From assembly GCF_046254955.1 (NCBI RefSeq), contig NZ_JBJXRG010000002.1, positions 1 to 64,000 on the forward strand: 64,000 nucleotides of DNA, in the 5' to 3' direction. The stretch's first letter is position 1; the number at the start of each line of letters is the position of its first letter. This document shows positions 42,968 through 50,267 of this stretch, in pieces. Source of the DNA: Qipengyuania_C sp046254955. GTDB lineage: Bacteria; Pseudomonadota; Alphaproteobacteria; Sphingomonadales; Sphingomonadaceae. Both the position numbers and the translations under genes were made by a program. Below the pieces are notes generated by a model. The model did not search any database. It was not told where the DNA came from and saw only the letters and a list, made by a program, of their open reading frames with translations.

Positions 42968-43705
42968 GTGCTAAGAAATTTCCGCTATATGCTGGTTGCT
43001 GCGGCTTTGGCCGCAACCACGGGTGCAGCACACGCCGAGGTCATCGAGAAGAATGATCGCGGCTTCGTGACGCGCGATACCGCCGAGGTGACGACAGATC
43101 CACGCGCGACATGGCTGGCGCTAATTTCACCTGGCAAGTGGTGGAATTCTGCGCATAGCTGGTCGGGCGATTCAGCCAATATGACTCTGACCCCGCAGGC
43201 TGGCGGGTGTTTTTGCGAACGCTTGCCGGGTGAGGATTCGCCCGCCAATATCGCGCTGAGCGGCGGCGTTGAGCATATGACGGTGATTCTCGCGCTTCCC
43301 GACCAGGTATTGCGGATGCGCGGCGGCCTTGGGCCGCTACAAAGCGAGCCGGCCGACGGAGTGCTAACGGTGACGCTTAGGGCTACCGATGCTGGCACGC
43401 GCATCTTGTGGGAATACGCCGTTGGCGGCTTCCATCGCTTCGATCAGGACATGATCGCCAATGCCGTAGATGGTGTCATGAGTGAGCAGTTACTTGGTCT
43501 CGCCAACCATCTGGGACCGGTTGCCGAACCCGAAGCGGACGATACGGGCCGGAGCGCATCCGAGATTGATGCTGAAGAAGCCGGCGAAGCGATTGAGGAC
43601 GCGGCTGCTGAAGCTGCCGAGGCAGCCGATGAAGCCGATGAAGCGGCCGAAGATCCTGGCGAAGCGCGAGCCAGCGTCGAGGACGCGTTTGACGATCTGA
43701 ATTGA
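42968..43705 (+). CDS. Secreted SRPBCC/START-like protein with Ala/Glu-rich tail
   Basis: A 245-residue protein with a Sec signal peptide (RYMLVAAALAATTGAAHA), then a domain of about 170 residues containing WLALISPGKWWNSAHSWSGDS, like activator-of-Hsp90/polyketide cyclase START folds, and a GCFCERLP with Cys residues. The last about 50 residues are nearly all Glu, Ala and Asp. GTG 42968 is chosen because AAGGGAG lies about 8 nt upstream; ATG 42941 would put an extra hydrophilic leader on the signal peptide. The function is unknown, and its place between adk and gdhA is not typical. Confidence 0.72.
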   Translation: MLRNFRYMLVAAALAATTGAAHAEVIEKNDRGFVTRDTAEVTTDPRATWLALISPGKWWNSAHSWSGDSANMTLTPQAGGCFCERLPGEDSPANIALSGGVEHMTVILALPDQVLRMRGGLGPLQSEPADGVLTVTLRATDAGTRILWEYAVGGFHRFDQDMIANAVDGVMSEQLLGLANHLGPVAEPEADDTGRSASEIDAEEAGEAIEDAAAEAAEAADEADEAAEDPGEARASVEDAFDDLN

Positions 43706-43756
43706 CGACCTAGGATTTGCGCGCGCGGCGTCCGTCGCCAATGAGGAGAGAAGGTA

Positions 43757-45109
43757 ATGGCTGTTTCCGATCACGTAGACCTCAACCAGTTCATGGAAGG
43801 GGTGAAGAAGCGCAATCCGGGGCAGACCGAGTTCGTTCAAGCGGTCCAGGAAGTCGCGCAGGACATCTTCGAATTCATCGACGACAAGGAAGAATACCAC
43901 GAGGCACAGATCTTGCGGCGTATTGCCGAGCCGGATCGGGTGGTAAGCTTCCGTGTGTGTTGGGAAGACGACAATCACAACATCCGTGTGCAGCGCGGCT
44001 GGCGGGTGCAGAACAACAACGCCATTGGCCCCTACAAAGGCGGCATTCGTTTTCATCCCACGGTTACCGAAAGTGTGCTCAAGTTCCTCGCTTTTGAGCA
44101 AACCTTCAAGAATTCCCTTACCGGACTGCCTATGGGTGGCGGGAAAGGCGGATCGAATTTCAATCCGCGCGGTAAGTCCGATAGCGAAGTGATGCGCTTC
44201 TGCCAGAGCTTCATGAACGAACTTTTCAGACATATTGGCCCGGATACCGACGTTCCGGCGGGCGATATCGGTGTGGGTGCGCGCGAGATCGGCTACATGT
44301 TTGGCCAGTACAAGCGGATCACCAATCGCTGGGAAGGCGTTCTAACCGGCAAGGCGCTAGAATATGGCGGCTCGCAAATGCGGCCCGAAGCGACAGGCTA
44401 TGGTGCCGTCTATTTCCTGCGCAACATGCTTCAGCACAACGATGAAGATATCGAAGGCAAAGCTGCGCTGATTTCCGGATCGGGAAATGTCGCAGTGCAC
44501 GCTGCGGAAAAGTTCACCGAAATGGGAGGGAAGGTCCTCACTCTGTCAGACAGTGACGGGGTGATCCATGATCCAGATGGTATCGGCCAGGAGAAGATCG
44601 ATTGGGTGAAAGAGCTCAAGTTCGAGAAACGCGGGCGGATCAAGGAATATGCGGAGGAATTTTCTGGCGCGGAGTACCACGAAGGCGCGGAACCGTGGGA
44701 TTTTGAAGCCGACGTCGCTCTCCCATGCGCGACGCAGAACGAGATAAGCGAGGACGAGGCAAGAAAGCTGGTCGACAACGGAGTCAAAGCGGTGGCCGAG
44801 GGCGCTAACATGCCAACCACCATTGATGGCGTTGAAGTATTTCGTGATGCCAAGCTGCTATATGGACCAGGCAAGGCGGCCAATGCCGGGGGGGTAGCAG
44901 TGTCCGGCCTTGAGATGAGCCAGAATGCCGACAGGATCAGCTGGAACACTGAAAAGCTCGCGACAATGCTCGAAGACATCATGGGCGACATACATGAAAA
45001 GACAGTCGAATACGGCACCGAGGGTGATTACGTGAACTACGTAAAGGGTGCGAATATCGCCGGCTTCAAGAAAGTCGCTGACGCGATGCTCGCATTCGGC
45101 GTAGTCTAA
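43757..45109 (+). CDS. gdhA: NADP-specific glutamate dehydrogenase
   Basis: A 450-residue hexameric dehydrogenase joining ammonium and 2-oxoglutarate to give glutamate. GLPMGGGKGGSNFNPRGKSD carries the substrate-binding Lys and Gly-rich loop, SFMNELFRHIGPDTDVPAGDIGVG follows, and SGSGNVAVHAAEKF is the cofactor Rossmann motif. Length and sequence match the small NADP enzyme (GdhA) rather than the large NAD type. GAGAGAAGG precedes ATG 43757. It sits between adk and rpsM, an insertion in the usual ribosomal gene order. Confidence 0.95.
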   Translation: MAVSDHVDLNQFMEGVKKRNPGQTEFVQAVQEVAQDIFEFIDDKEEYHEAQILRRIAEPDRVVSFRVCWEDDNHNIRVQRGWRVQNNNAIGPYKGGIRFHPTVTESVLKFLAFEQTFKNSLTGLPMGGGKGGSNFNPRGKSDSEVMRFCQSFMNELFRHIGPDTDVPAGDIGVGAREIGYMFGQYKRITNRWEGVLTGKALEYGGSQMRPEATGYGAVYFLRNMLQHNDEDIEGKAALISGSGNVAVHAAEKFTEMGGKVLTLSDSDGVIHDPDGIGQEKIDWVKELKFEKRGRIKEYAEEFSGAEYHEGAEPWDFEADVALPCATQNEISEDEARKLVDNGVKAVAEGANMPTTIDGVEVFRDAKLLYGPGKAANAGGVAVSGLEMSQNADRISWNTEKLATMLEDIMGDIHEKTVEYGTEGDYVNYVKGANIAGFKKVADAMLAFGVV

Positions 45110-45120
45110 AGGAACACATT

Positions 45121-45897
45121 ATGGATTTGGGAATTGCTGGCCGCCACGCGGTCGTATGCGGATCGAGCGCCGGCCTCGGCAAGTCATGCGCTCTTCATCT
45201 CGCACAGGCAGGTTGCAGTGTCGTGATAAATGGCCGGGATGAAGCCAAGCTGGCACGGACCGCCGAGGAAATGCGCGAAGAGACTGGTGCGGAAATCACG
45301 CCGATCGCAGGCGACGTAACCCAAGCCTCGGTACGCGAAGAACTCGTGGGCCATGCCCCGGTCGATATTCTGGTGAACAACGCCGGCGGTCCGCCGCTGG
45401 CAGATTTCCGCGACCTTGATGGCAACGCGATACGCAAGGGCGTGGAAGGCAATATGATCACGCCAATCGCGCTGATCCAGCTGGTCATCGACGGAATGGC
45501 CGAACGCGGCTTCGGACGCATTATCAACATTACTTCGTCAAGCGTGCTGATGGGGATCGAGAAGCTGGATCTCTCATCCGGGGCGAGGGCAGGGCTCACT
45601 GGTTTTCTTTCGGGAGTGTCGCGCCAGGTGGCCTCCTCAGGGGTCACGATCAACAACCTGCTCCCCGGCAGTTTCGACACGGATCGGCAAGATTCGATTA
45701 TCGCAGCCGCTGCCGAGCGAATGGGAAAGAGCGTCGAGGAAATCAAGGCGGGGCGGGATGCGGCAAACCCCACCGGACGCATCGGATACCCCGGCGAATT
45801 CGGCGCTATGTGCGCTTTCCTGGCCAGCCAATATGGGGGATTTATCGTGGGTCAGAACATCCTGATGGATGGCGGCGCGACCCGTATGAACTTCTGA
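45121..45897 (+). CDS. Short-chain dehydrogenase-like protein with altered active site
   Basis: A 258-residue Rossmann-fold SDR. The nucleotide-binding loop reads CGSSAGLGKS (residues about 13-22) and NNAGG (86-90) is present, with INITSS at 135-140. Where the active-site Y-x-x-x-K should be, the sequence is S152-S-G-A-R156, so both catalytic residues are replaced. A group of related bacterial proteins shares this change, and it may not be a standard oxidoreductase. The gene follows gdhA after 11 nt with AAAGGAAC as ribosome-binding site. The substrate and activity are unknown. Confidence 0.85.
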   Translation: MDLGIAGRHAVVCGSSAGLGKSCALHLAQAGCSVVINGRDEAKLARTAEEMREETGAEITPIAGDVTQASVREELVGHAPVDILVNNAGGPPLADFRDLDGNAIRKGVEGNMITPIALIQLVIDGMAERGFGRIINITSSSVLMGIEKLDLSSGARAGLTGFLSGVSRQVASSGVTINNLLPGSFDTDRQDSIIAAAAERMGKSVEEIKAGRDAANPTGRIGYPGEFGAMCAFLASQYGGFIVGQNILMDGGATRMNF

Positions 45898-45899
45898 TC

Positions 45900-45924
45900 G
45901 GGCGCGATCCGAAACGCCCATTTT
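45900..45924 (+). terminator. Terminator-like hairpin after the gdhA-SDR pair
   Basis: GGGCG (45900-45904) pairs with CGCCC (45915-45919), with an inner CG/CG pair, followed by ATTTT. It stands 2 nt after the SDR stop. The stem is short, so it is a modest candidate. Confidence 0.4.
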
Positions 45925-46219
45925 GACCATTCGCGCGGTTTGTTGTACAAATCCGCCATCGACTGCGTTAAGTGACCGTTCTGGCGGTCGCTGGCGCTTG
46001 TCTGCGCTTAGGTGTTGACGCAGCGGGCGAATCCCCTTAAGCGCGCCCTCATTCGACACTTTCAAGTGAGTCCGGCAGGCGCCTGCCTTTGATGTGCGCC
46101 ATCCGGACTTTTCGCCGTTTCGGCACCCTGAAAATGTTGAAAAACAACGCGTTGAGATGGGTGTTGTACCAGTCCGAACCCGGAAAATGGTGCGAATCCT
46201 GTGGAGCATGGAGAATTAA
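45925..46219 (+). promoter_or_regulatory. Leader and candidate promoter of the alpha operon (rpsM)
   Basis: About 295 nt without a gene. TTGACG at 46015-46020 is a good -35 with a 17-nt spacer to TAAGCG (46038-46043), a poor -10. The remaining 175 nt to rpsM form a long untranslated leader with CAGGCGCCTG at 46077-46086. In E. coli a pseudoknot in the rpsM leader is the S4 target; no such similarity is claimed, and the site is only positionally suggestive. Confidence 0.4.
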
Positions 46220-46588
46220 GTGGCTCGTATTGCCGGGGTAAATATCCCCACCAACAAGCGTGTAATTATCGCGCTGACCTATATTCACGGTATCGGCCGC
46301 ACCACGGCCGTCAAAATTGCTGACAAACTGGGCATCGATCACGCGCGCCGCGTGCAGGACCTCACCGACGAGGAAGTGCTGCGTATTCGCGAGACCATCG
46401 ACAGCGACCATTCGGTCGAAGGCGACCTGCGTCGCGACACGGCGATGAACATCAAGCGCCTGATGGACCAGCGGTCCTATCGCGGCCTCCGTCATCGCGC
46501 CGGTCTGCCCGTTCGCGGTCAGCGCACCCACACCAACGCCCGTACCCGCAAGGGCAAGGCCAAACCCATCGCGGGCAAGAAGAAGTAA
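46220..46588 (+). CDS. rpsM: 30S ribosomal protein S13
   Basis: A 122-residue subunit-bridge protein. MARIAGVNIPTNKRVIIALTYIHGIG and GLRHRAGLPVRGQRTHTNARTRKG are family features. The start codon is GTG 46220, with GGAG (46210-46213) as ribosome-binding site. It begins the rpsM-rpsK-rpoA-rplQ group after a long leader, which fits a separate promoter and regulation. Confidence 0.97.
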   Translation: MARIAGVNIPTNKRVIIALTYIHGIGRTTAVKIADKLGIDHARRVQDLTDEEVLRIRETIDSDHSVEGDLRRDTAMNIKRLMDQRSYRGLRHRAGLPVRGQRTHTNARTRKGKAKPIAGKKK

Positions 46589-46644
46589 GCTCGGGTCTCT
46601 CGCCCACGCTTTTCCCTTCTTGAGAATATAGAGGAACACACCAT

Positions 46645-47034
46645 ATGGCACGCGAACCAGGTCGCATCAGGCGCCGCGAGCGAAAGAATATCACGAGCGG
46701 TGTTGCGCACATCAACGCCAGCTTCAACAACACGATGATCACCATCACCGATGCACAAGGCAATGCGATCAGCTGGTCTTCGGCCGGCATGATGGGCTTC
46801 AAGGGCAGCCGCAAGTCGACTCCCTATGCTGCCCAGGTTGCCGCCGACGATGCCGGCAAGAAAGCTGCCGAGCACGGCGTGCGGACGCTGGAAGTTGAGG
46901 TGAAGGGTCCCGGTTCCGGCCGTGAGAGCGCTCTGCGCGGTCTCGCTGCCGTTGGCTTTACGATCACTTCGATCCGTGACGTCACACCGATCCCGCACAA
47001 CGGAGTGCGGCCGTCCAAGCGGCGCAGAGTCTGA
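46645..47034 (+). CDS. rpsK: 30S ribosomal protein S11
   Basis: A 129-residue platform protein. VAHINASFNNTMITITDAQGNAISWSSAGMMGFKGSRKSTPYAAQVAA and VTPIPHNGVRPSKRRRV are characteristic. GAGGAACACACC precedes ATG 46645. Its gene follows rpsM by 56 nt and precedes rpoA by 130 nt. No oddity was noticed. Confidence 0.97.
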   Translation: MAREPGRIRRRERKNITSGVAHINASFNNTMITITDAQGNAISWSSAGMMGFKGSRKSTPYAAQVAADDAGKKAAEHGVRTLEVEVKGPGSGRESALRGLAAVGFTITSIRDVTPIPHNGVRPSKRRRV

Positions 47035-47164
47035 TTAGGGCGTCTGATCCGTAGTTGTCTGGTGGCTCACAAGGTCGCCGCTATTTTACGGACCGGACGC
47101 GCTGCACGAGCGCTTCGGTCCTGAACAAATTTGAACACGCCATCGAGCGAATTAGGGGAAATCC

Positions 47165-48220
47165 ATGTCCGTCAATACCAAGAACTGGCAGGAACTGAAA
47201 AAGCCCAACGGCCTCGACATCAAGGAATCGAGCGATCCCAAGCGTAAGGTGACCTTCGTCGCCGAGCCTCTGGAGCGTGGCTTCGGCCTGACCATCGGTA
47301 ACGCACTGCGCCGCGTGCTCCTTTCGAGCCTGCAGGGTGCCGCGATCACCTCGATCAAGATCGAGAACGTATTGCACGAATTCTCGTCGCTTGCCGGCGT
47401 TCGTGAAGACGTGACCGACATCGTCCTCAACGTGAAGCAGATCGCGCTGAAGATGGAAGGCGAGGGTGCCAAGCGCCTGCAGCTTTCCGTCACCGGCCCG
47501 GCTGAAGTCACTGCCGGCGACATCGCCGTTTCGGGCGACATCGAAGTGATGAACAAGGATCTGGTGATCTGCCATCTCGATGAAGGCGCAACGCTGAACA
47601 TGGAACTGACGGCTGATGTCGGCAAGGGCTACGTCCCCGCCGTTCAGAACCGTCCGTCCGATGCGCCGATCGGTCTGATTCCGGTCGATAGCTTGTATTC
47701 GCCGGTTCGCCAGGTGAGCTACAAGGTTGAGAATGCCCGCGTTGGCCAGGAACTCGACTACGATAAGCTCTCGCTCACCGTGGAAACCGATGGCACCGTG
47801 GCACCTGAAGACGCCGTGGCTTATGCCGCTCGTATCCTGCAGGACCAGCTGACCCTCTTCGTCCACTTCGAAGACGGCGTTCCGCAGGCACCTTCGCAGA
47901 TGATCGGCCAGGCTGCCGCTCCGCAGGAAGACGACGCCAACCAGCTCAACCGTTACCTTCTCAAGAAGGTCGACGAGCTCGAGCTGTCGGTCCGTTCGGC
48001 CAATTGCCTCAAGAACGACAACATCATCTACATCGGCGATCTGGTCCAGAAGACCGAAGCCGAGATGCTGCGCACGCCGAACTTCGGCCGCAAGTCGCTC
48101 AACGAGATCAAGGAAGTGCTTTCCAGCATGGGCCTGCGTCTCGGCATGGACATCCCCGGATGGCCGCCTGAGAACATCGAGGAAATGGCCAAGAAGCTTG
48201 AACAAGAGTTGCTTGGTTAA
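47165..48220 (+). CDS. rpoA: RNA polymerase alpha subunit
   Basis: A 351-residue subunit. The N-terminal assembly domain has FVAEPLERGFGLTIGNALRRVLLSSLQGAAI and the C-terminal domain has ELELSVRSANCLKNDNIIYIGDLVQKTEAEMLRTPNFGRKSLNEIK, which binds UP elements and activators. ATG 47165 follows ATTAGGGGAAATCC. It is the third gene of the alpha operon, with rplQ downstream. Confidence 0.98.
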   Translation: MSVNTKNWQELKKPNGLDIKESSDPKRKVTFVAEPLERGFGLTIGNALRRVLLSSLQGAAITSIKIENVLHEFSSLAGVREDVTDIVLNVKQIALKMEGEGAKRLQLSVTGPAEVTAGDIAVSGDIEVMNKDLVICHLDEGATLNMELTADVGKGYVPAVQNRPSDAPIGLIPVDSLYSPVRQVSYKVENARVGQELDYDKLSLTVETDGTVAPEDAVAYAARILQDQLTLFVHFEDGVPQAPSQMIGQAAAPQEDDANQLNRYLLKKVDELELSVRSANCLKNDNIIYIGDLVQKTEAEMLRTPNFGRKSLNEIKEVLSSMGLRLGMDIPGWPPENIEEMAKKLEQELLG

Positions 48221-48304
48221 TCAGGGTAATGGCGGCGCACCCTCAAGCGCCGCCGGCACTGGGCTACCTTACACGGGCCCTTTTCGAACTGAAGGAAGAA
48301 GACA

Positions 48305-48724
48305 ATGCGTCACGGAATTTCGCAGCGTAAGCTGAGCCGTAAGTCGGGCCACCGCAAGGCCCTGTTCCGCAACATGGCCGCAGCACTGATCAAGCACGAG
48401 CAGATCCTCACGACCTTGCCCAAGGCGAAGGAACTGCGTCCCTATGTTGAAAAGCTGGTCACACTGGCCAAGCGCGGCGGCCTGTCAAACCGTCGTCTGG
48501 CGCAATCGCGCCTGCTCGACGAGACACAGCTCAAGAAGCTGTTTGACGTCCTGGCCGAGCGTTATGCTGATCGTGAAGGCGGCTATACCCGTATTATCAA
48601 GGCGGGTTACCGCGGCAGCGACGCGGCACAAATGGCAATTATCGAATTTGTCGACCGCGACGAGGATGCGAAGGGTCAGGACAGCGGCCCCGACATGAGC
48701 GAAGAAGAATTCGAAGACGCGTAA
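48305..48724 (+). CDS. rplQ: 50S ribosomal protein L17
   Basis: A 139-residue protein at the tunnel exit. MRHGISQRKLSRKSGHRKALFRNMAAALIKHEQILTTLPKAKELR is the family opening and GGYTRIIKAGYRGSDAAQMAIIEFVDRD the core end. An acidic tail (PDMSEEEFEDA) follows. AGGAAGAAG precedes ATG 48305. It is the last gene of the alpha operon, and a strong terminator lies 39 nt beyond. Confidence 0.97.
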   Translation: MRHGISQRKLSRKSGHRKALFRNMAAALIKHEQILTTLPKAKELRPYVEKLVTLAKRGGLSNRRLAQSRLLDETQLKKLFDVLAERYADREGGYTRIIKAGYRGSDAAQMAIIEFVDRDEDAKGQDSGPDMSEEEFEDA

Positions 48725-48762
48725 GAGTTTCGCAAAGGAACTCGCGCCCTTCGGGTACGCGG

Positions 48763-48797
48763 AAGGGTCAGGCGGCAACGTCTGGCCCTTTTCTTTT
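48763..48797 (+). terminator. Rho-independent terminator of the alpha operon
   Basis: AAGGGTCAGGCG (48763-48774) pairs with CGTCTGGCCCTT (48779-48790) over 12 bp with two G-U pairs around a GCAA tetraloop, followed by TTCTTTT. It would end transcription of the rpsM-rplQ group. Confidence 0.85.
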
Positions 48798-48823
48798 GTG
48801 TTCCGGCAGCGCATGAAACGCGC

Positions 48824-50203
48824 ATGATCAATCGACTTGTTGCAACCGCTGCTCTGCTGCTTGCTGCTCCGCTCTCTGCCCAGAATGCGCAGGAACGCCT
48901 CGATGCGCGGTATGACCGGGCGCTGGCCGCCGGTTACAAGGCGCTGTTCCTGTGCAGCGCCATTGCCAATGCCGAACGCAATGGCGCGACGCGCACACCC
49001 GAAAGTGTCGAGAAGTGGGAGTTGACGGGTATCCAGTCGCCGCTCGACGAGATTGTAGGCGAACTCACTGCAGACATCATCCGTGACGATGAGGGATTGA
49101 TCGACGGCGTTACGGTCGCTTGGAATGATCACATGCCGCCACGCCTTGCGATGCACCATGTCGGCCATGGCTGCCGCAATGCGCCTATCGGGGCCACGCT
49201 CGAACGAATGGATGGCGCCTTGGCTGACCCGGCAGGACTTACGGTTGTATTGCCCAGTCACATCGGGCGCTTCCATACCGACGCGTGGCCGAGCTTCGCT
49301 CCGGTGGTAGCGGCATTCACCGACAATGCGTTCCGCAAAGACGCGCGGACAACTGCAGCGATGGTGGTGAAGGATCGCACCGTAGTAGCGGAACGCTATG
49401 CGGAGGATTTCGGCCCCGACGTCCCGCAGCGCACCTGGTCTGTTGCCAAGAGCATCGCTGCGACATTGGTTGGCGCTGCGATAATGCATGAGGATATCGA
49501 CCCGGATGGTTCGGCGGGGCGCGGCGTTAACGAGAGCGACCCACGGCGAGCAATCTCGATCGATGCTCTGCTGCGCATGGCTTCAGGCCGGTATTCCGAT
49601 ACACCGGGTAATCGCACCGATCCGCTCTACTTCGGTGGCGCAACGGTCGAGGAAACCGCGACGCACTGGCCACTGATTGACGAGCCGGGGGAGACCTTTC
49701 GTTACGCCAATAATGATACATTGATGGCAATCCGGGCAATCAAACACACGTTCGAGGAACATCCGCCCGCAAGATTCTTCGCCAAGGTGGGCATGGACCA
49801 CACGGTCGCCGAAACCGATTGGCAGGGCGATTACATCCTCTCTTCGCAGGTCTGGGCTACCGCTGGCGATCTCGCGAAACTCGGCCAGCTCTATCTCGAT
49901 GACGGAGTGCTTCCATCGGGCGAGCGCATCCTCCCCGAAGGCTGGGTTGAGTATGTTTCCGCTCCATCAGGCCCGCAACCGGACCGAGGCTGTATCGGCT
50001 ACGGCGCAAGCTGGTGGCTATTCAACAGTTGCGAAGGCATTCCGCCTGATACCATCGCTGCGATGGGTAATCGCGGGCAGTATGTGGTCGTTGTGCCCAG
50101 CCGTGATGTCGTCATCGTCCGGCGCGGCGAAGATCCGGCAGGCGGCGACGGTTTCGATATCATCAGTTTTACGCGCGATGTGCTTGCAGCGCTCGAGAAT
50201 TGA
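48824..50203 (+). CDS. Secreted serine hydrolase (class C beta-lactamase fold)
   Basis: A 459-residue protein with a signal peptide (MINRLVATAALLLAAPLSA). Residues about 155-450 form a beta-lactamase/DD-peptidase-like domain with S206-V-A-K209 as the S-x-x-K nucleophile, Y294-A-N as the Y-x-N motif and GNRGQ near the end in place of K-T-G. The about 130 residues before it are an extra N-terminal part without a recognised fold. Relatives are esterases, peptidases or beta-lactamases, and the substrate is unknown. It may be exported to the periplasm. ATG 48824 begins the signal peptide directly. Confidence 0.87.
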   Translation: MINRLVATAALLLAAPLSAQNAQERLDARYDRALAAGYKALFLCSAIANAERNGATRTPESVEKWELTGIQSPLDEIVGELTADIIRDDEGLIDGVTVAWNDHMPPRLAMHHVGHGCRNAPIGATLERMDGALADPAGLTVVLPSHIGRFHTDAWPSFAPVVAAFTDNAFRKDARTTAAMVVKDRTVVAERYAEDFGPDVPQRTWSVAKSIAATLVGAAIMHEDIDPDGSAGRGVNESDPRRAISIDALLRMASGRYSDTPGNRTDPLYFGGATVEETATHWPLIDEPGETFRYANNDTLMAIRAIKHTFEEHPPARFFAKVGMDHTVAETDWQGDYILSSQVWATAGDLAKLGQLYLDDGVLPSGERILPEGWVEYVSAPSGPQPDRGCIGYGASWWLFNSCEGIPPDTIAAMGNRGQYVVVVPSRDVVIVRRGEDPAGGDGFDIISFTRDVLAALEN

Positions 50204-50225
50204 AACCTGCAGCGCATTCGCTACG

Positions 50226-50231
50226 TATAAT
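50226..50231 (+). promoter_or_regulatory. Perfect -10 box before the prolyl oligopeptidase gene
   Basis: TATAAT at 50226-50231 lies 36 nt before the peptidase start. The nearest -35-like TTGAAA (50200-50205) is 20 nt upstream, longer than ideal. The site is listed because a perfect box is rare in this GC-rich sequence. Confidence 0.4.
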
Positions 50232-50267
50232 AGATCAAGCGATGGAGCCACACTGACAGGAAGGGCG

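Noticed and set aside
49899..50267. Upstream extension of the prolyl oligopeptidase reading frame
   Set aside because: It overlaps the hydrolase gene in another frame; ATG 50268 has a ribosome-binding site and begins a signal peptide.
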